The notes: generated from the sequence alone by a model not told the origin. Counted from the first letter of the stretch, positions 35,020 through 44,706 are shown. The stretch is DNA of 64,000 nucleotides from CAWBCI01 sp963787195 (GCA_963787195.1 CAWBCI010000079.1:1-64000); one strand, 5' to 3'. Program-made: numbers and translations.

Positions 35020-35652
35020 ATGATGATACCTGTACTAATCTTTATAAGCGCCTACCTTGTCGGATCTATCCCGACTTCAGTCTGGGTGGGAAAAGCTTTT
35101 TATGGATTGGATATAAGGAAACATGGTAGCGGAAATGCCGGAGCTACAAATATGATCAGGGTGCTGGGATGGAAAGCCGGCGTTCCGGTGATGATCTTCG
35201 ATGTCTTCAAAGGCTGGGCGGCTGTATATCTGGGGAACCTGCTGGGTGGATCGTTTATTGATCCGCAGTACATTGAGTATTATAAACTTGCATTGGCCAC
35301 AGCAGCAGTCATTGGACATGTTTTTCCACTTTATGCCGGCTTTCATGGTGGAAAAGGGGTGGCTACTCTACTGGGTGTTGGAATAGCACTTTACCCGGTT
35401 TCAGTTTGGATTGTGGTTGCAGTTTTTCTGGTTATTGTCATATCATTCGGCTATGTGTCCATTGCTTCTATCGTCGCAGCTTTTCTTTTCCCTTTCATCG
35501 ATTATTTTCTTTTTCACCAAACTCATATTCCACTGATTGTTTTATCAGTTGGGATCGCTATCTTTGTGCCCCTTACCCATCGTCGGAATATCAGACGTTT
35601 GTTGCGCGGGGAAGAGAAGAAATTCAGCCCCGGCAGAAAGAGATCTGAATGA
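35020..35652 (+). CDS. plsY: Acyl-phosphate:glycerol-3-phosphate acyltransferase
   Basis: 210 residues, five or six membrane helices. The three PlsY motifs are readable: GSIPTSVWVGKAFYGLDIRK then HGSGNAGATNMIRVLG, and GFHGGKGVATLLGVG. It transfers acyl groups from acyl-phosphate to glycerol-3-phosphate at the inner membrane, the first step of phospholipid synthesis. It starts 22 bases after the giant exported protein. The tail RNIRRLLRGEEKKFSPGRKR is basic and cytoplasmic. Confidence 0.96.
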   Translation: MMIPVLIFISAYLVGSIPTSVWVGKAFYGLDIRKHGSGNAGATNMIRVLGWKAGVPVMIFDVFKGWAAVYLGNLLGGSFIDPQYIEYYKLALATAAVIGHVFPLYAGFHGGKGVATLLGVGIALYPVSVWIVVAVFLVIVISFGYVSIASIVAAFLFPFIDYFLFHQTHIPLIVLSVGIAIFVPLTHRRNIRRLLRGEEKKFSPGRKRSE

Positions 35653-35765
35653 TTATCCGGATGTGGAAAAATTGTTAAGAAACAGAAATTGACGAGTCTT
35701 AATTAAAGATAATTTTAAGTATTTTTACACAGATCAAAACATTTTCAATATAAAAAGTAGGCAAT

Positions 35766-36887
35766 ATGAAATTTATCGTATCAAGCACCGTGCTGTTGAA
35801 AAACCTGTCGGCTTTAAGCGGGGTTTTAAGTTCCTCCAATACATTGCCGATCCTGGATGATTTCCTGTTTGAACTGAAAGATGAAAACCTGTATGTGACA
35901 GCCTCTGACCTGGAGACTACCATGACAGTCTCCATCCCGCTGAATAAAGCTGAAGAACCGGGAGCCGTTACTATTCCGGCAAAGATACTACTCGACACCC
36001 TGAAAACCCTGGCTGATATTCCGGTCATCTTCCATATAAATTCCGAAACTCTTGGAGTGGAAATATCGGCAGGTGATGGGAAATATAAACTCATTGGGCA
36101 TAAAAGCGAAGAATTTCCGCAATCTCCCACCCTGGATGAAACTGATTTGCTCAAATTCAATTCGGGCATTTTGGTCGATGCCATCAATATGACCATTTTT
36201 GCTACGGGTAATGATGAACTCCGGCCGGTAATGTCAGGTGTTTATTGTGAGCTGACCCCCGAATATATCAATTTCGTTGCTACCGATGCACATAAGCTGG
36301 TCCGTTATAAAAGAACCGATGTACTTTCTTCTAAATCTACTTCGTTTATACTGCCTAAGAAGCCTTTGAACCAGCTTAAAGGCATTCTTACAGCAAAAGA
36401 TATGGAGGTCAGTGTGGAATACACTCAGACCAATGCCATGTTCACTTTCGATAATTTTAAGCTGATCTGCCGCCTGATTGAAGGAAAATATCCGAATTAT
36501 GAAGCCGTCATTCCAACCAATAATCCCAACGTGTTACTGGTTGACCGTCTGGTGCTTTTGAATGCCCTCAGAAGGGTTTCCCTTTTTGCGAACCAGTCGA
36601 CCCATCAGGTCAGATTTAAAATATCGGGCAAAGAATTAGTGCTTTCGTCAGAGGATATTGACTTCTCTAATGAAGCAAAAGAACGCCTGACATGCAGCTA
36701 CGAAGGAGAAGATATCGAAATCGGCTTCAATTCAAGGTTTATGCAGGATATGATCAATAATATGGAAACTCCTCAGATTCGCCTTGAAATGTCAGCTCCC
36801 AACAGGGCCGGCCTTATACTGCCGGTTGATAATGAGAACCAGGCTGAAGATATTTTAATGCTGGTTATGCCGGTAATGCTGAATTAA
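35766..36887 (+). CDS. dnaN: DNA polymerase III beta subunit (sliding clamp)
   Basis: 373 residues, three clamp domains. MKFIVSSTVLLKNLSALSGV, LPILDDFLFELKDENLYVTA, FVATDAHKLVRYKRTDV and the C-terminal LILPVDNENQAEDILMLVMP VMLN tail (final residues of the protein-binding cleft) are typical for Bacteroidota. It is at the end of a long plus-strand gene run and is not next to dnaA or recF. A strong terminator follows at 36,921. Confidence 0.98.
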   Translation: MKFIVSSTVLLKNLSALSGVLSSSNTLPILDDFLFELKDENLYVTASDLETTMTVSIPLNKAEEPGAVTIPAKILLDTLKTLADIPVIFHINSETLGVEISAGDGKYKLIGHKSEEFPQSPTLDETDLLKFNSGILVDAINMTIFATGNDELRPVMSGVYCELTPEYINFVATDAHKLVRYKRTDVLSSKSTSFILPKKPLNQLKGILTAKDMEVSVEYTQTNAMFTFDNFKLICRLIEGKYPNYEAVIPTNNPNVLLVDRLVLLNALRRVSLFANQSTHQVRFKISGKELVLSSEDIDFSNEAKERLTCSYEGEDIEIGFNSRFMQDMINNMETPQIRLEMSAPNRAGLILPVDNENQAEDILMLVMPVMLN

Positions 36888-36920
36888 AGATTGTACCTGC
36901 AAGCATATTAAATCTGCTAA

Positions 36921-36957
36921 AGCGCAACAGTAATGCAACTGTTGCGCTCTTTTTTTG
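36921..36957 (+). terminator. Terminator after dnaN
   Basis: AGCGCAACAGT, short loop, AACTGTTGCGCT, then TTTTTTT. A 10-11 bp stem 33 bases after the dnaN stop. Confidence 0.9.
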
Positions 36958-37059
36958 CCATCCTCTATTTTACCAGGCTGATATTTTTTTATTTTTTTAG
37001 ATTAAATCAGAACAAAGCGATCGGCAATGTTGTTTATAATCTTTACTAAAACTAAAATT

Positions 37060-37416
37060 ATGAAAGAAGAATTTATACCTACTATGTACAAACGTATTGA
37101 CGCAATGGACTCCGATAGCTTAGTCGCTTATATGACGGAAGATGCCAGTTTTAAATTTGCAAATATACCTGCCGTTAAAGGAAAAGAAAATATCCGGCAG
37201 TTTCTAAACAGCTTTTTTAATTCTATCAAAGCCTTGAAACATTCAGGATTGGAATTCTGGAAGGCTGAAAACACATGGTTTGCGGCCGGTGAGGTGGAAT
37301 ATACCCGTCACAATGACACTCATCTAAAAGTGCCTTTCAGCGTACTTTTGAAAATGCAGTCGGATAAAATCAGGGATTATCTGATTTATATCGACAATTC
37401 GGAATTATATAAATAG
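37060..37416 (+). CDS. SnoaL/NTF2-like small protein
   Basis: About 118 residues from ATG 37060 (MKEEFIPTMYKRIDAMDSDS); the frame extends 11 codons upstream to 37027, but this would add a hydrophobic run unlike the family. The layout DAMDSDSLVAYMTEDASFKF, AVKGKENIRQFLNSFFNSIK and FSVLLKMQSDKIRDYLIYID matches the NTF2-like fold (SnoaL-like). Such proteins bind or isomerise small molecules; nothing here points to the ligand. A single-gene unit between dnaN and the convergent ppsR-like gene. Confidence 0.75.
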   Translation: MKEEFIPTMYKRIDAMDSDSLVAYMTEDASFKFANIPAVKGKENIRQFLNSFFNSIKALKHSGLEFWKAENTWFAAGEVEYTRHNDTHLKVPFSVLLKMQSDKIRDYLIYIDNSELYK

Positions 37417-37442
37417 GAATATAAAAGTCCCGTAAGATAGAC

Positions 37443-38267
37443 TCATTTATCGGTATCCGTATCTTCATCTGCTTTTATAGGAAGAAGGGTGATGATTTCA
37501 GAAGAGATTTCCTCAATGGATTTACTCGTGACATTTATTTTTTGCCAGAGGGGCTGTCCGGAAAATATATCGGAGGCATACCTGCATTCCTTCCTGACGT
37601 ATTCCGGATCAGCATAATCTTTGATCATGCCTCCTAGTCTGTCCTGTCTTGCACGGCGTAACTGGGCAAGTCGGTTGGGATAGCTAAGCAGGCAGAATAC
37701 CCTTTCCGGAGGTATTTGAAAGAGTATCTCCGGAACAGAAATGCCCAGCACTATGGGGACATTGGCGACAAACCAGCGTTTGAAGGCCAGGTAAATACTG
37801 AGTGGCGTTTTGAAGGTCCGGGACACCCCGACCAGGACGATTTCGGCCTTTTGGAGTTCTTCCACCCTTTTTCCGTCATCGTGGTTAAAAGCAAATTGCA
37901 TAGTCTCAATACGGCGAAAATAAGATTCATCCAGGTGGCTGAACAGACCGGGTTGCTCGCTCGGATGAGTAGCAAGGTGGTCCGACAACCTGTCTAATAA
38001 AGGCCCCATCAGATCGATGGTTTCAACATTGTGTAAGCGAGCTGTCCTTAAAAGCAGTTCTCTCAATTTGTCAGTAACCAGAGTGTGCACAATAAATGCA
38101 CTTGCTTTCTTTGCTTCCAGTATCAATTGACGAATTTGCTCAGAAGACCTGATCTCACTGAATCGCCGGATTTTGACTTTTTCTTTGCTGAATTGAGTAA
38201 GAGCTGCATTTACAGCCTGTTCGGCAGTCTTTCCCGTACCGTCGGATGCAACGAAGATCTGTGCCAT
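37443..38267 (-). CDS. ppsR: PPDK/PEP synthase regulatory protein (kinase-pyrophosphorylase, DUF299)
   Basis: 274 residues, usual length. The P-loop-like motif FVASDGTGKTAEQAV opens the protein, and the DUF299 core is visible in VLVGVSRTFKTPLSIYLAF (here ...IVLVGVSRTFKTPLSIYLA), VPIVLGISVPEILFQIP and PNRLAQLRRARQDRLGGM. This family phosphorylates (with ADP) and dephosphorylates a Thr next to the catalytic His of PPDK or PEP synthase. Its likely substrate, PPDK, is encoded 2 kb upstream on the same strand, with PEP carboxykinase between. pckA has its own terminator, so this gene needs its own promoter. Confidence 0.88.
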   Translation of the reverse strand: MAQIFVASDGTGKTAEQAVNAALTQFSKEKVKIRRFSEIRSSEQIRQLILEAKKASAFIVHTLVTDKLRELLLRTARLHNVETIDLMGPLLDRLSDHLATHPSEQPGLFSHLDESYFRRIETMQFAFNHDDGKRVEELQKAEIVLVGVSRTFKTPLSIYLAFKRWFVANVPIVLGISVPEILFQIPPERVFCLLSYPNRLAQLRRARQDRLGGMIKDYADPEYVRKECRYASDIFSGQPLWQKINVTSKSIEEISSEIITLLPIKADEDTDTDK

Positions 38268-38382
38268 TTTAAATTCTTATTAGAGAAATATATAATGAGA
38301 TTGAAGATAAAGCATTTTCTTGAAATATATACTTCATTCTCTTTCTTCTTGCAAACCACTGTGGACTGTCTTGACCTTTTAC

Positions 38383-38414
38383 AAAAAAGGCGCCCCATGA
38401 TGAGACGCCCTTTT
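38383..38414 (-). terminator. Terminator of pckA
   Basis: On the minus strand AGGGCGTCTCA pairs with TGGGGCGCCT (one bulged G, two G-T pairs) and is followed by six T, 25 bases after the pckA stop. Confidence 0.75.
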
Positions 38415-38438
38415 ACTGTTTTCGGCTTAAAAATATGA

Positions 38439-40076
38439 CTAGATTTTGGGACCGGCATCTACCAGACGTCTGCCCTCATCATTATCAGTAAAATTCTCGA
38501 AATTTTGGATAAATTTCTTTGCAAGTTCGATGGCGCCTTTATCCCAGTCTTCCGGATTTTTCCAGGTATTCCTCGGGTTCAGTATTTTGGAATCCACCCC
38601 ATCAATATTCTTGGGAGTTGCCAATCCAAAATAAGGAAGGGTTTCATACTCTGCATTATCAAGTGTACCGTCCAGGATAGCATCGATGATCCGGCGGGTT
38701 GAAGGCAGGTCCATGCGCTTTCCCACTCCGTAGCCTCCACCAATCCATCCTGTGTTAACCAGGTAAGCGGTTGATCCGTGTTCCTTCATTTTTCTTGAAA
38801 GTTCGGTTGCATAATCCGTTGGATGCAACAGCAGGAAGGCAGCACCGAAACAAGCTGAAAAAGCCGGTACCGGTTCTTTTATCCCAAGTTCTGTTCCTGC
38901 AACCTTGGCTGTATAACCGCTCAGGAAATGATACATGGTCTGGTCATTGCTGAGTTTGGAAACCGGGGGAAGTATCCCGAAAGCATCGGCCGTCAGGAAG
39001 ATGACTTTCTTCGCATGTCCGCCTTTGGAAACAGGTTTAACTATATTATTAATATGATAGATCGGATACGAAACCCTGGTGTTTTCAGTCTTGGCATTAC
39101 TTTCAAAATCTATTTTTCCACTTTCCTTATCAAATACTACATTTTCAAGCAGGGCATCTCTTTTGATCGCCTGGTAAATATCAGGTTCGTTTTCTTCACT
39201 CAGGTGTATGCATTTGGCATAGCAGCCTCCTTCAAAATTGAAGATACCGTCATCATCCCAGCCATGTTCATCATCTCCTATAAGTAATCTTTTCGGATCG
39301 GCTGAAAGTGTAGTTTTTCCCGTACCGGATAAGCCGAAGAAAATTGCAGTGTCACCCTCTTTGCCCATATTGGCCGAGCAATGCATGGCAGCAATATTCT
39401 TTAAAGGAAGGTAATAATTCATGATGGAAAAGAAACCTTTTTTAATTTCTCCTCCGTACCAGGTACCGCCGACAACGGCCAGTTTTTCTTCCAGGTTGAA
39501 TACTACAAATACTTCCGAATGTAAATTATGTTTTTCCCATTCCGGGTCAGTGATTTTACAAGCATTCAACATTACAAAATCCGGTTCGAAATTTTCAAGC
39601 TCCTGATCTGTAGGCCTTATGAACATATTTTTTACAAAATGGGCCATCCATGCAACTTCCGTTACCACCCTTATTTTCAGTCTTGTATCCTCATTTGCAC
39701 CGGCAAATCCATCCTGAACATATAATTTCTTCCCGGAGAGTTGTTTTGCTCCCAGTCCATACAGGTCTTTCCATACTTCCTTGCTGACAGGCTTATTATC
39801 AGATGCTTTACGGGTGGGATTTTTCCACCAGATATTTTCCCGGGATGTATCTTCCTCCACTATGAATTTATCCTTAGGTGAACGACCGGTAAAAATACCC
39901 GTATCTACTGCCACTGAACCTGATTCGGTGACATGGCCGCGCTCATATCCCTCCAGTGAAGGATCCGTTTCATGCTTGAAGAGCTCCTCATAGGAAAGGT
40001 TATAATAAATGTCTTTTACATCTCCGATTCCATATTTTTGGAGATCCTGCCTGATTTTTTCAAGATTAATTGCCAT
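38439..40076 (-). CDS. pckA: Phosphoenolpyruvate carboxykinase (ATP)
   Basis: 545 residues. The ATP-type signature motifs are all there: FTGRSPKDKFIVEEDT, GGEIKKGFFSIMNYYLP, FFGLSGTGKTTLSADPKRLL (kinase P-loop), IGDDEHGWDDDGIFNFEGG and NTGWIGGGYGVGKRM. It interconverts oxaloacetate and PEP with ATP/ADP. It stands between ppdK upstream and the PPDK regulator downstream, forming a PEP-pyruvate-oxaloacetate group, but has its own -7 box and terminator. Confidence 0.98.
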   Translation of the reverse strand: MAINLEKIRQDLQKYGIGDVKDIYYNLSYEELFKHETDPSLEGYERGHVTESGSVAVDTGIFTGRSPKDKFIVEEDTSRENIWWKNPTRKASDNKPVSKEVWKDLYGLGAKQLSGKKLYVQDGFAGANEDTRLKIRVVTEVAWMAHFVKNMFIRPTDQELENFEPDFVMLNACKITDPEWEKHNLHSEVFVVFNLEEKLAVVGGTWYGGEIKKGFFSIMNYYLPLKNIAAMHCSANMGKEGDTAIFFGLSGTGKTTLSADPKRLLIGDDEHGWDDDGIFNFEGGCYAKCIHLSEENEPDIYQAIKRDALLENVVFDKESGKIDFESNAKTENTRVSYPIYHINNIVKPVSKGGHAKKVIFLTADAFGILPPVSKLSNDQTMYHFLSGYTAKVAGTELGIKEPVPAFSACFGAAFLLLHPTDYATELSRKMKEHGSTAYLVNTGWIGGGYGVGKRMDLPSTRRIIDAILDGTLDNAEYETLPYFGLATPKNIDGVDSKILNPRNTWKNPEDWDKGAIELAKKFIQNFENFTDNDEGRRLVDAGPKI

Positions 40077-40116
40077 TTTTCTGATATTGGTTTAGCGATA
40101 ATTTTTAAAAGATTGA

Positions 40117-40124
40117 CAAAAATA
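40117..40124 (-). promoter_or_regulatory. -7 box for pckA
   Basis: TATTTTTG on the minus strand, 41 bases before the start codon. The -33 box is not clear. Confidence 0.45.
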
Positions 40125-40252
40125 TAAATATTATCAATAGAATACTTTTGAGAATTAATGAGTTTTGAAATATATGTAGAATATGAACTATATAATTTGA
40201 GCTATCTATTGGAACTATTTCTTTTTGTAGTTTTTACGAAATGAAAAGATAA

Positions 40253-40299
40253 GAAAAAAAAACGCGCAGATCATTATAAGAAATGTCATCTGCGCGTTT
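40253..40299 (-). terminator. Terminator of ppdK
   Basis: ACGCGCAGAT / ATCTGCGCGT forms a perfect 10-bp stem with a 16-base loop, followed on the minus strand by eight T, about 40 bases after the ppdK stop. Confidence 0.8.
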
Positions 40300-40339
40300 A
40301 GAATATCCAGGCTTTAGTAAATCGGCCTGAACTCAATAA

Positions 40340-43144
40340 TTATTTTTTTGTATGCTTTTTAGCTTTTTTAGCTTCTTTTTTAGCTTCTTTCTTAGCTTCC
40401 TTTTTAGCTGCCTTCTCAGCTTTCCTTCTGATGGTTGCCTGGGCAGCAGCTAAGCGTGCGATCGGCACACGGTATGGTGAACATGAAACATAGTCGAATT
40501 TCAGGCTGTTTACAAATTCTATGGAAGAAGGCTCCCCACCGTGTTCTCCACAGATCCCTATCTTAATTTTCGGACGGGTTTCCCTTCCTTTTTTAACAGC
40601 TATCTTCATAAGTTGTCCAACTCCTTCACGGTCGAGAACCTGGAATGGATCTTTTTCAAGTATTCCTTTCTTCAGATAGACCGGAAGAAATTTACCTGCA
40701 TCATCCCTTGAATAACCGAAAGTCATCTGCGTCAGGTCATTGGTTCCGAAAGAGAAGAATTGCGCTGATTTGGCAATTTCATCGGCCACAATGGCGGCTC
40801 GGGGAACTTCAATCATGGTACCAACCAGGTAATCCATTTTAACTTTCCTTTCTTCAAAAACCTTCTCAACTGTCGATCTTACGATATCTTCCTGCATCTT
40901 CATTTCCTTATAGGTACCCGTAAGCGGGATCATGATTTCAGGGAAGGTTGTGATGCCTTTCTTTTTCAGGTTTAAGGCAGCTTCAATAATAGCCCTGGCC
41001 TGCATTTCTGATATTTCCGGGTAGGTATTTCCAAGGCGGCAGCCGCGGTGTCCGAGCATGGGATTCATCTCGCTAAGTTCTTCCACTTTCTGACGGATCT
41101 TTTCTGCTGAAACCCCCATCTCTTTGGCCATTTCTTTCTGGTTCGCTGCTTCATGAGGAACGAACTCATGCAGGGGAGGATCCAGCAAACGGACAGTTAC
41201 AGGCAGGTCTTGCATAGCTTCCAGTATGCCTTCGAAGTCGGCACGTTGTATTGGGAGCAGTTTCTCAAGGGCCTTGCGTCGTCCAGGTTCATCATCCGCT
41301 AAAATCATTTCCCTCATAGCAATGATACGGTCGCCTTCAAAGAACATATGTTCGGTGCGGCATAAGCCGATTCCTTTAGCCCCGAAATTCCTTGCAACCT
41401 TTGCATCTCTTGGTGTGTCGGCATTGGTCCTGATGTACATCCGGGAGTATTTGTCGGCCAGGTTCATCAGCTCTGCAAAATCACCGCTTACTTCAGCATC
41501 TTTGGTGATAACTTTACCTTCGTAAATATCACCTGTACTGCCATTCAATGAGATCCAGTCGCCTTCATTGAACACTTTACCGTCAACAGTAAGTGTACGG
41601 GCTTTATAATCAATTTTCAGACTTCCGGCGCCTGAGATGCAGCATTTTCCCATACCCCGTGCCACAACAGCAGCGTGGGAGGTCATCCCTCCGCGGGCGG
41701 TGAGGATACCATTGGCTACATTCATACCCTTCAGGTCTTCAGGTGAGGTTTCAATTCTTACCAGGATAGTATGTTTGCCTTTGGCAGCCCATTCTTCTGC
41801 ATCGTCAGCGAAGAAAACGATCTGTCCTGTAGCGGCACCCGGGGATGCCGGTAAACCGTTAGCCAGCACACTCACTTTTTTCATCGCTGCCGTATCGAAA
41901 ACAGGATGCAGTAACTCATCCAGTTTATTGGGCTCTATGCGGAGCAATGCTGTTTTTGCATCTATCTTTTTCTCCCTGAGCATATCCATGGCTATCTTCA
42001 CCATGGCAGCCCCGGTACGTTTTCCGTTACGGGTCTGCAATAACCAGAGTTTGCCTTCCTGTATTGTGAATTCCAGGTCCTGCATATCTGCATAATGGTC
42101 TTCCAGCTTTTGCTGGGTCTTATCAAGTTCTTTATATAATTCGGGCATGGATTCCTCCAGAGAAGGAAATTTATCGGCCCGGATCTTTTCGGAGACATTG
42201 GCCAGTTTGGCCCATCTCTTGGAACCTTCAACAGTAATCTGCTGTGGGGTCCTGATACCGGCTACAACATCTTCCCCCTGTGCATCGATAAGGTATTCAC
42301 CATTGAATAGATTTTCGCCGGTTCCGGCATCCCTGGTAAAGGCAACCCCGGTGGCTGATTTGGCGCCCATGTTGCCGAAGACCATAGCCTGAACGTTTAC
42401 AGCCGTACCCCATTCTTCAGGTATATTATTAAGAGTACGGTAATAAATGGCTCTATCATTCATCCATGAATTGAAAACTGCCAGGATGGCTCCCCAGAGC
42501 TGTTCCCAAGGATCGGTAGGGAAACTGTGGCCTGTTTTGTCCTTCACTGCTTTCTTGAATCGTTTTACAAGGTCCTTGAAATCAGCTACGCTCAACTCTG
42601 TATCGCTTTCAATCTTTTTTTCAGTTTTAACCGTTTCTATGATCTCTTCGAAAGGGTCAACATCTTCCTTCGAAGCGGGCTTCAATCCCAGGACCACATC
42701 TCCGTACATCTGCACGAAACGGCGATAGGAATCCCATGCAAAGCGCTCGTTGCCTGTTTTCTTGGCAATAGTGGCAACCGCTTTGTCATTCATGCCAAGG
42801 TTCAATACCGTATCCATCATTCCCGGCATTGAAGCGCGGGCGCCTGACCTGACAGAAACTAGTAAGGGGTTGATTTCATCTCCGAAACCGCTGCCCATAA
42901 TTTTTTCAACATGTTTAATTCCGGCTTCGACTTCAGCCTTGATGTTCGCGATAGTCTGGTCTTTTCCTATTTTGTAAAAATCATTACAAACTTCAGTAGT
43001 AAGGGTGAATCCCGGAGGAACCGGAACACCGATCAGGTTCATCTCTGCAAGGTTCGCGCCTTTTCCTCCTAATAAATTCTTCATTCCGGCATTACCTTCT
43101 GCCTTCTTATTTCCAAATGTATAAACGTGCTTTTTCTTTGGCAT
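40340..43144 (-). CDS. ppdK: Pyruvate, phosphate dikinase with Lys-rich tail
   Basis: 934 residues against about 875-910 usually. N-terminal ATP-grasp (NLLGGKGANLAEMNLIGVPV, SVRSGARASMPGMMDTVLNL), central phosphohistidine domain (ILTARGGMTSHAAVVARGMG, catalytic His in TSHAAV with the regulatory Thr two residues before), and C-terminal PEP/pyruvate barrel (GTNDLTQMTFGYSRDDA, KIGICGEHGGEPSSIEF). It interconverts pyruvate, ATP and Pi with PEP, AMP and PPi. The T-S-H site is what the neighbouring regulator modifies. After the normal end (VPIARLAAAQATIRRK) comes an extra Lys/Ala/Glu tail with repeated KKEAKKEAKKEA. Confidence 0.98.
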   Translation of the reverse strand: MPKKKHVYTFGNKKAEGNAGMKNLLGGKGANLAEMNLIGVPVPPGFTLTTEVCNDFYKIGKDQTIANIKAEVEAGIKHVEKIMGSGFGDEINPLLVSVRSGARASMPGMMDTVLNLGMNDKAVATIAKKTGNERFAWDSYRRFVQMYGDVVLGLKPASKEDVDPFEEIIETVKTEKKIESDTELSVADFKDLVKRFKKAVKDKTGHSFPTDPWEQLWGAILAVFNSWMNDRAIYYRTLNNIPEEWGTAVNVQAMVFGNMGAKSATGVAFTRDAGTGENLFNGEYLIDAQGEDVVAGIRTPQQITVEGSKRWAKLANVSEKIRADKFPSLEESMPELYKELDKTQQKLEDHYADMQDLEFTIQEGKLWLLQTRNGKRTGAAMVKIAMDMLREKKIDAKTALLRIEPNKLDELLHPVFDTAAMKKVSVLANGLPASPGAATGQIVFFADDAEEWAAKGKHTILVRIETSPEDLKGMNVANGILTARGGMTSHAAVVARGMGKCCISGAGSLKIDYKARTLTVDGKVFNEGDWISLNGSTGDIYEGKVITKDAEVSGDFAELMNLADKYSRMYIRTNADTPRDAKVARNFGAKGIGLCRTEHMFFEGDRIIAMREMILADDEPGRRKALEKLLPIQRADFEGILEAMQDLPVTVRLLDPPLHEFVPHEAANQKEMAKEMGVSAEKIRQKVEELSEMNPMLGHRGCRLGNTYPEISEMQARAIIEAALNLKKKGITTFPEIMIPLTGTYKEMKMQEDIVRSTVEKVFEERKVKMDYLVGTMIEVPRAAIVADEIAKSAQFFSFGTNDLTQMTFGYSRDDAGKFLPVYLKKGILEKDPFQVLDREGVGQLMKIAVKKGRETRPKIKIGICGEHGGEPSSIEFVNSLKFDYVSCSPYRVPIARLAAAQATIRRKAEKAAKKEAKKEAKKEAKKAKKHTKK

Positions 43145-43213
43145 TGCTTGAATCTCCTATCTAATTAATTGATGGATAATTGTTTGAATATTAAATAATT
43201 TAATATAAGGGTG

Positions 43214-43221
43214 CAAAAGTA
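43214..43221 (-). promoter_or_regulatory. -7 box for ppdK
   Basis: TACTTTTG on the minus strand matches TAnnTTTG and lies 70 bases before the start codon. No good -33 box was seen. Confidence 0.45.
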
Positions 43222-43339
43222 CAAAAATTTAGGGTAGGATTCTGAATCTATCACATTAATTAATTGTGAATATAATGAGGGAATGATGCCAGGGAGGGAG
43301 AAGAGCTGTCTGATGAAAATATTGTGAATTGATTCACAG

Positions 43340-43366
43340 TTTGCAGGCTAAAATTTTATAATTTTG
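43340..43366 (+). promoter_or_regulatory. Promoter of the lysine-degradation pair
   Basis: TTTG at 43340-43343 and TAATTTTG at 43359-43366, 30 bases before the start codon at 43396. The 15-base spacing is short of the usual 19. Confidence 0.5.
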
Positions 43367-43395
43367 ACCCCTCATTTAAACTAAGAGATAGGAAT

Positions 43396-44706
43396 ATGAA
43401 GTGTAAGGTTGGAATAAGGCATGAAGATAAATATGCCATGGAATTGAGAGTCCCCATTACTCCTGGGCATGTAAAGGATTTAATTAAAAAAGCTAATCTG
43501 GATTTCCTGGTGCAATCATCCCCGAAGAGGATATTCCGGGATGATGAATATATTGCTGCGGGTGCTCAGGTCACATCCGATGTGAAAGATGCCCCTGTGA
43601 TTTTTGGAGTGAAAGAGGTCCCTATTCCAGTATTCGAGCCTGAAAAAACTTATATTTTCTTTTCTCACGTGATTAAAGGTCAGCCCTACAATATGCCGAT
43701 GCTACAGCATATGATGGACCTTAAATGCAGTCTGATAGATTATGAAAAAGTGACCGATGATCAGGGCAAAAGGCTTATTTTCTTTGGGAAATTCGCAGGT
43801 CTGGCCGGGATGATCAACAGTCTGTGGTCTTTGGGCGAAAGGCTGAGGCAATATGGTATTTCTACCCCCTTTGAAAGAATAGAGCAGGCACATCATTACC
43901 CTTCACTGGATGCAGCGAAAAAAGTGATATCGGAAGTTGGTTTTGAAATTGCTGAAAAAGGTTTGCCTCCGGAAATCTGCCCGCTTACTGTTGGATTTAC
44001 CGGTTACGGAAATGTGTCCCTGGGTGCCCAGGAAATCCTGCAGCTTTTACCTGTGAAGGAAATATCACCGGCGGAATTGCTGAAGCTTAAAAATCACAGT
44101 GATCTTCCTGAAAATGTCGTCTATAAAATTATCTTTAAAGAAGAAGATCTTTCTAAACCAAGAGATCCTGAAGCTGAATTTCATCTGATGGATTATTATA
44201 AGCATCCTGAAAAGTATGAGGACCAGTTTCAGCAATATATACCTCATCTGAGTGTTCTGATGAATTGTATGTATTGGGATGAAAGATATCCCAGGATAGT
44301 GACTAAAAAATACCTGAAGGAACTTTTCTCCGGTCAGCGGCCTAAACTGACGGTAATTGGCGATGTGACCTGTGATCCCGATGGTTCAATAGAATGCACA
44401 CATAAAGGTACCCCGATCGATGATCCGGTTTTCGTGTATGAACCCTTCACTGAGACACATGAATCAGGCTTTGCAGGAAATGGTATTTTGGTGATGGCTG
44501 TTGACATACTGCCCAGTGAGCTCCCAAGGGAATCTTCCCTGGCTTTCGGTGATGCCTTGTTTAATTACGTGGAGGCGGTGGCCATGGCCGATTATGAAAA
44601 GCCATTTGATGAACTCAATCTCCCCGGGCCCATAAAACGGGCCATGATTCTTCACAAAGGTAAGCTTACACCCGATTATGAATACATTCAGGAATACCTT
44701 AAATAA
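43396..44706 (+). CDS. Lysine-2-oxoglutarate reductase-like (LOR) protein
   Basis: 436 residues. The N-terminal half is of the alanine dehydrogenase/PNT type (VGIRHEDKYAMELRVPITPG, VIFGVKEVPIPVF, YIFFSHVIKGQPYNMPMLQH). The second half contains GFTGYGNVSLGAQEILQLLP, a Rossmann-type turn, and TVIGDVTCDPDGSIECT, which is a hallmark of the LOR part of animal and plant AASS. It would condense lysine with 2-oxoglutarate to saccharopine using NADPH. The following gene encodes the matching saccharopine dehydrogenase, which supports the assignment. AASS is fused in eukaryotes; here the two activities are on separate genes. Confidence 0.82.
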   Translation: MKCKVGIRHEDKYAMELRVPITPGHVKDLIKKANLDFLVQSSPKRIFRDDEYIAAGAQVTSDVKDAPVIFGVKEVPIPVFEPEKTYIFFSHVIKGQPYNMPMLQHMMDLKCSLIDYEKVTDDQGKRLIFFGKFAGLAGMINSLWSLGERLRQYGISTPFERIEQAHHYPSLDAAKKVISEVGFEIAEKGLPPEICPLTVGFTGYGNVSLGAQEILQLLPVKEISPAELLKLKNHSDLPENVVYKIIFKEEDLSKPRDPEAEFHLMDYYKHPEKYEDQFQQYIPHLSVLMNCMYWDERYPRIVTKKYLKELFSGQRPKLTVIGDVTCDPDGSIECTHKGTPIDDPVFVYEPFTETHESGFAGNGILVMAVDILPSELPRESSLAFGDALFNYVEAVAMADYEKPFDELNLPGPIKRAMILHKGKLTPDYEYIQEYLK

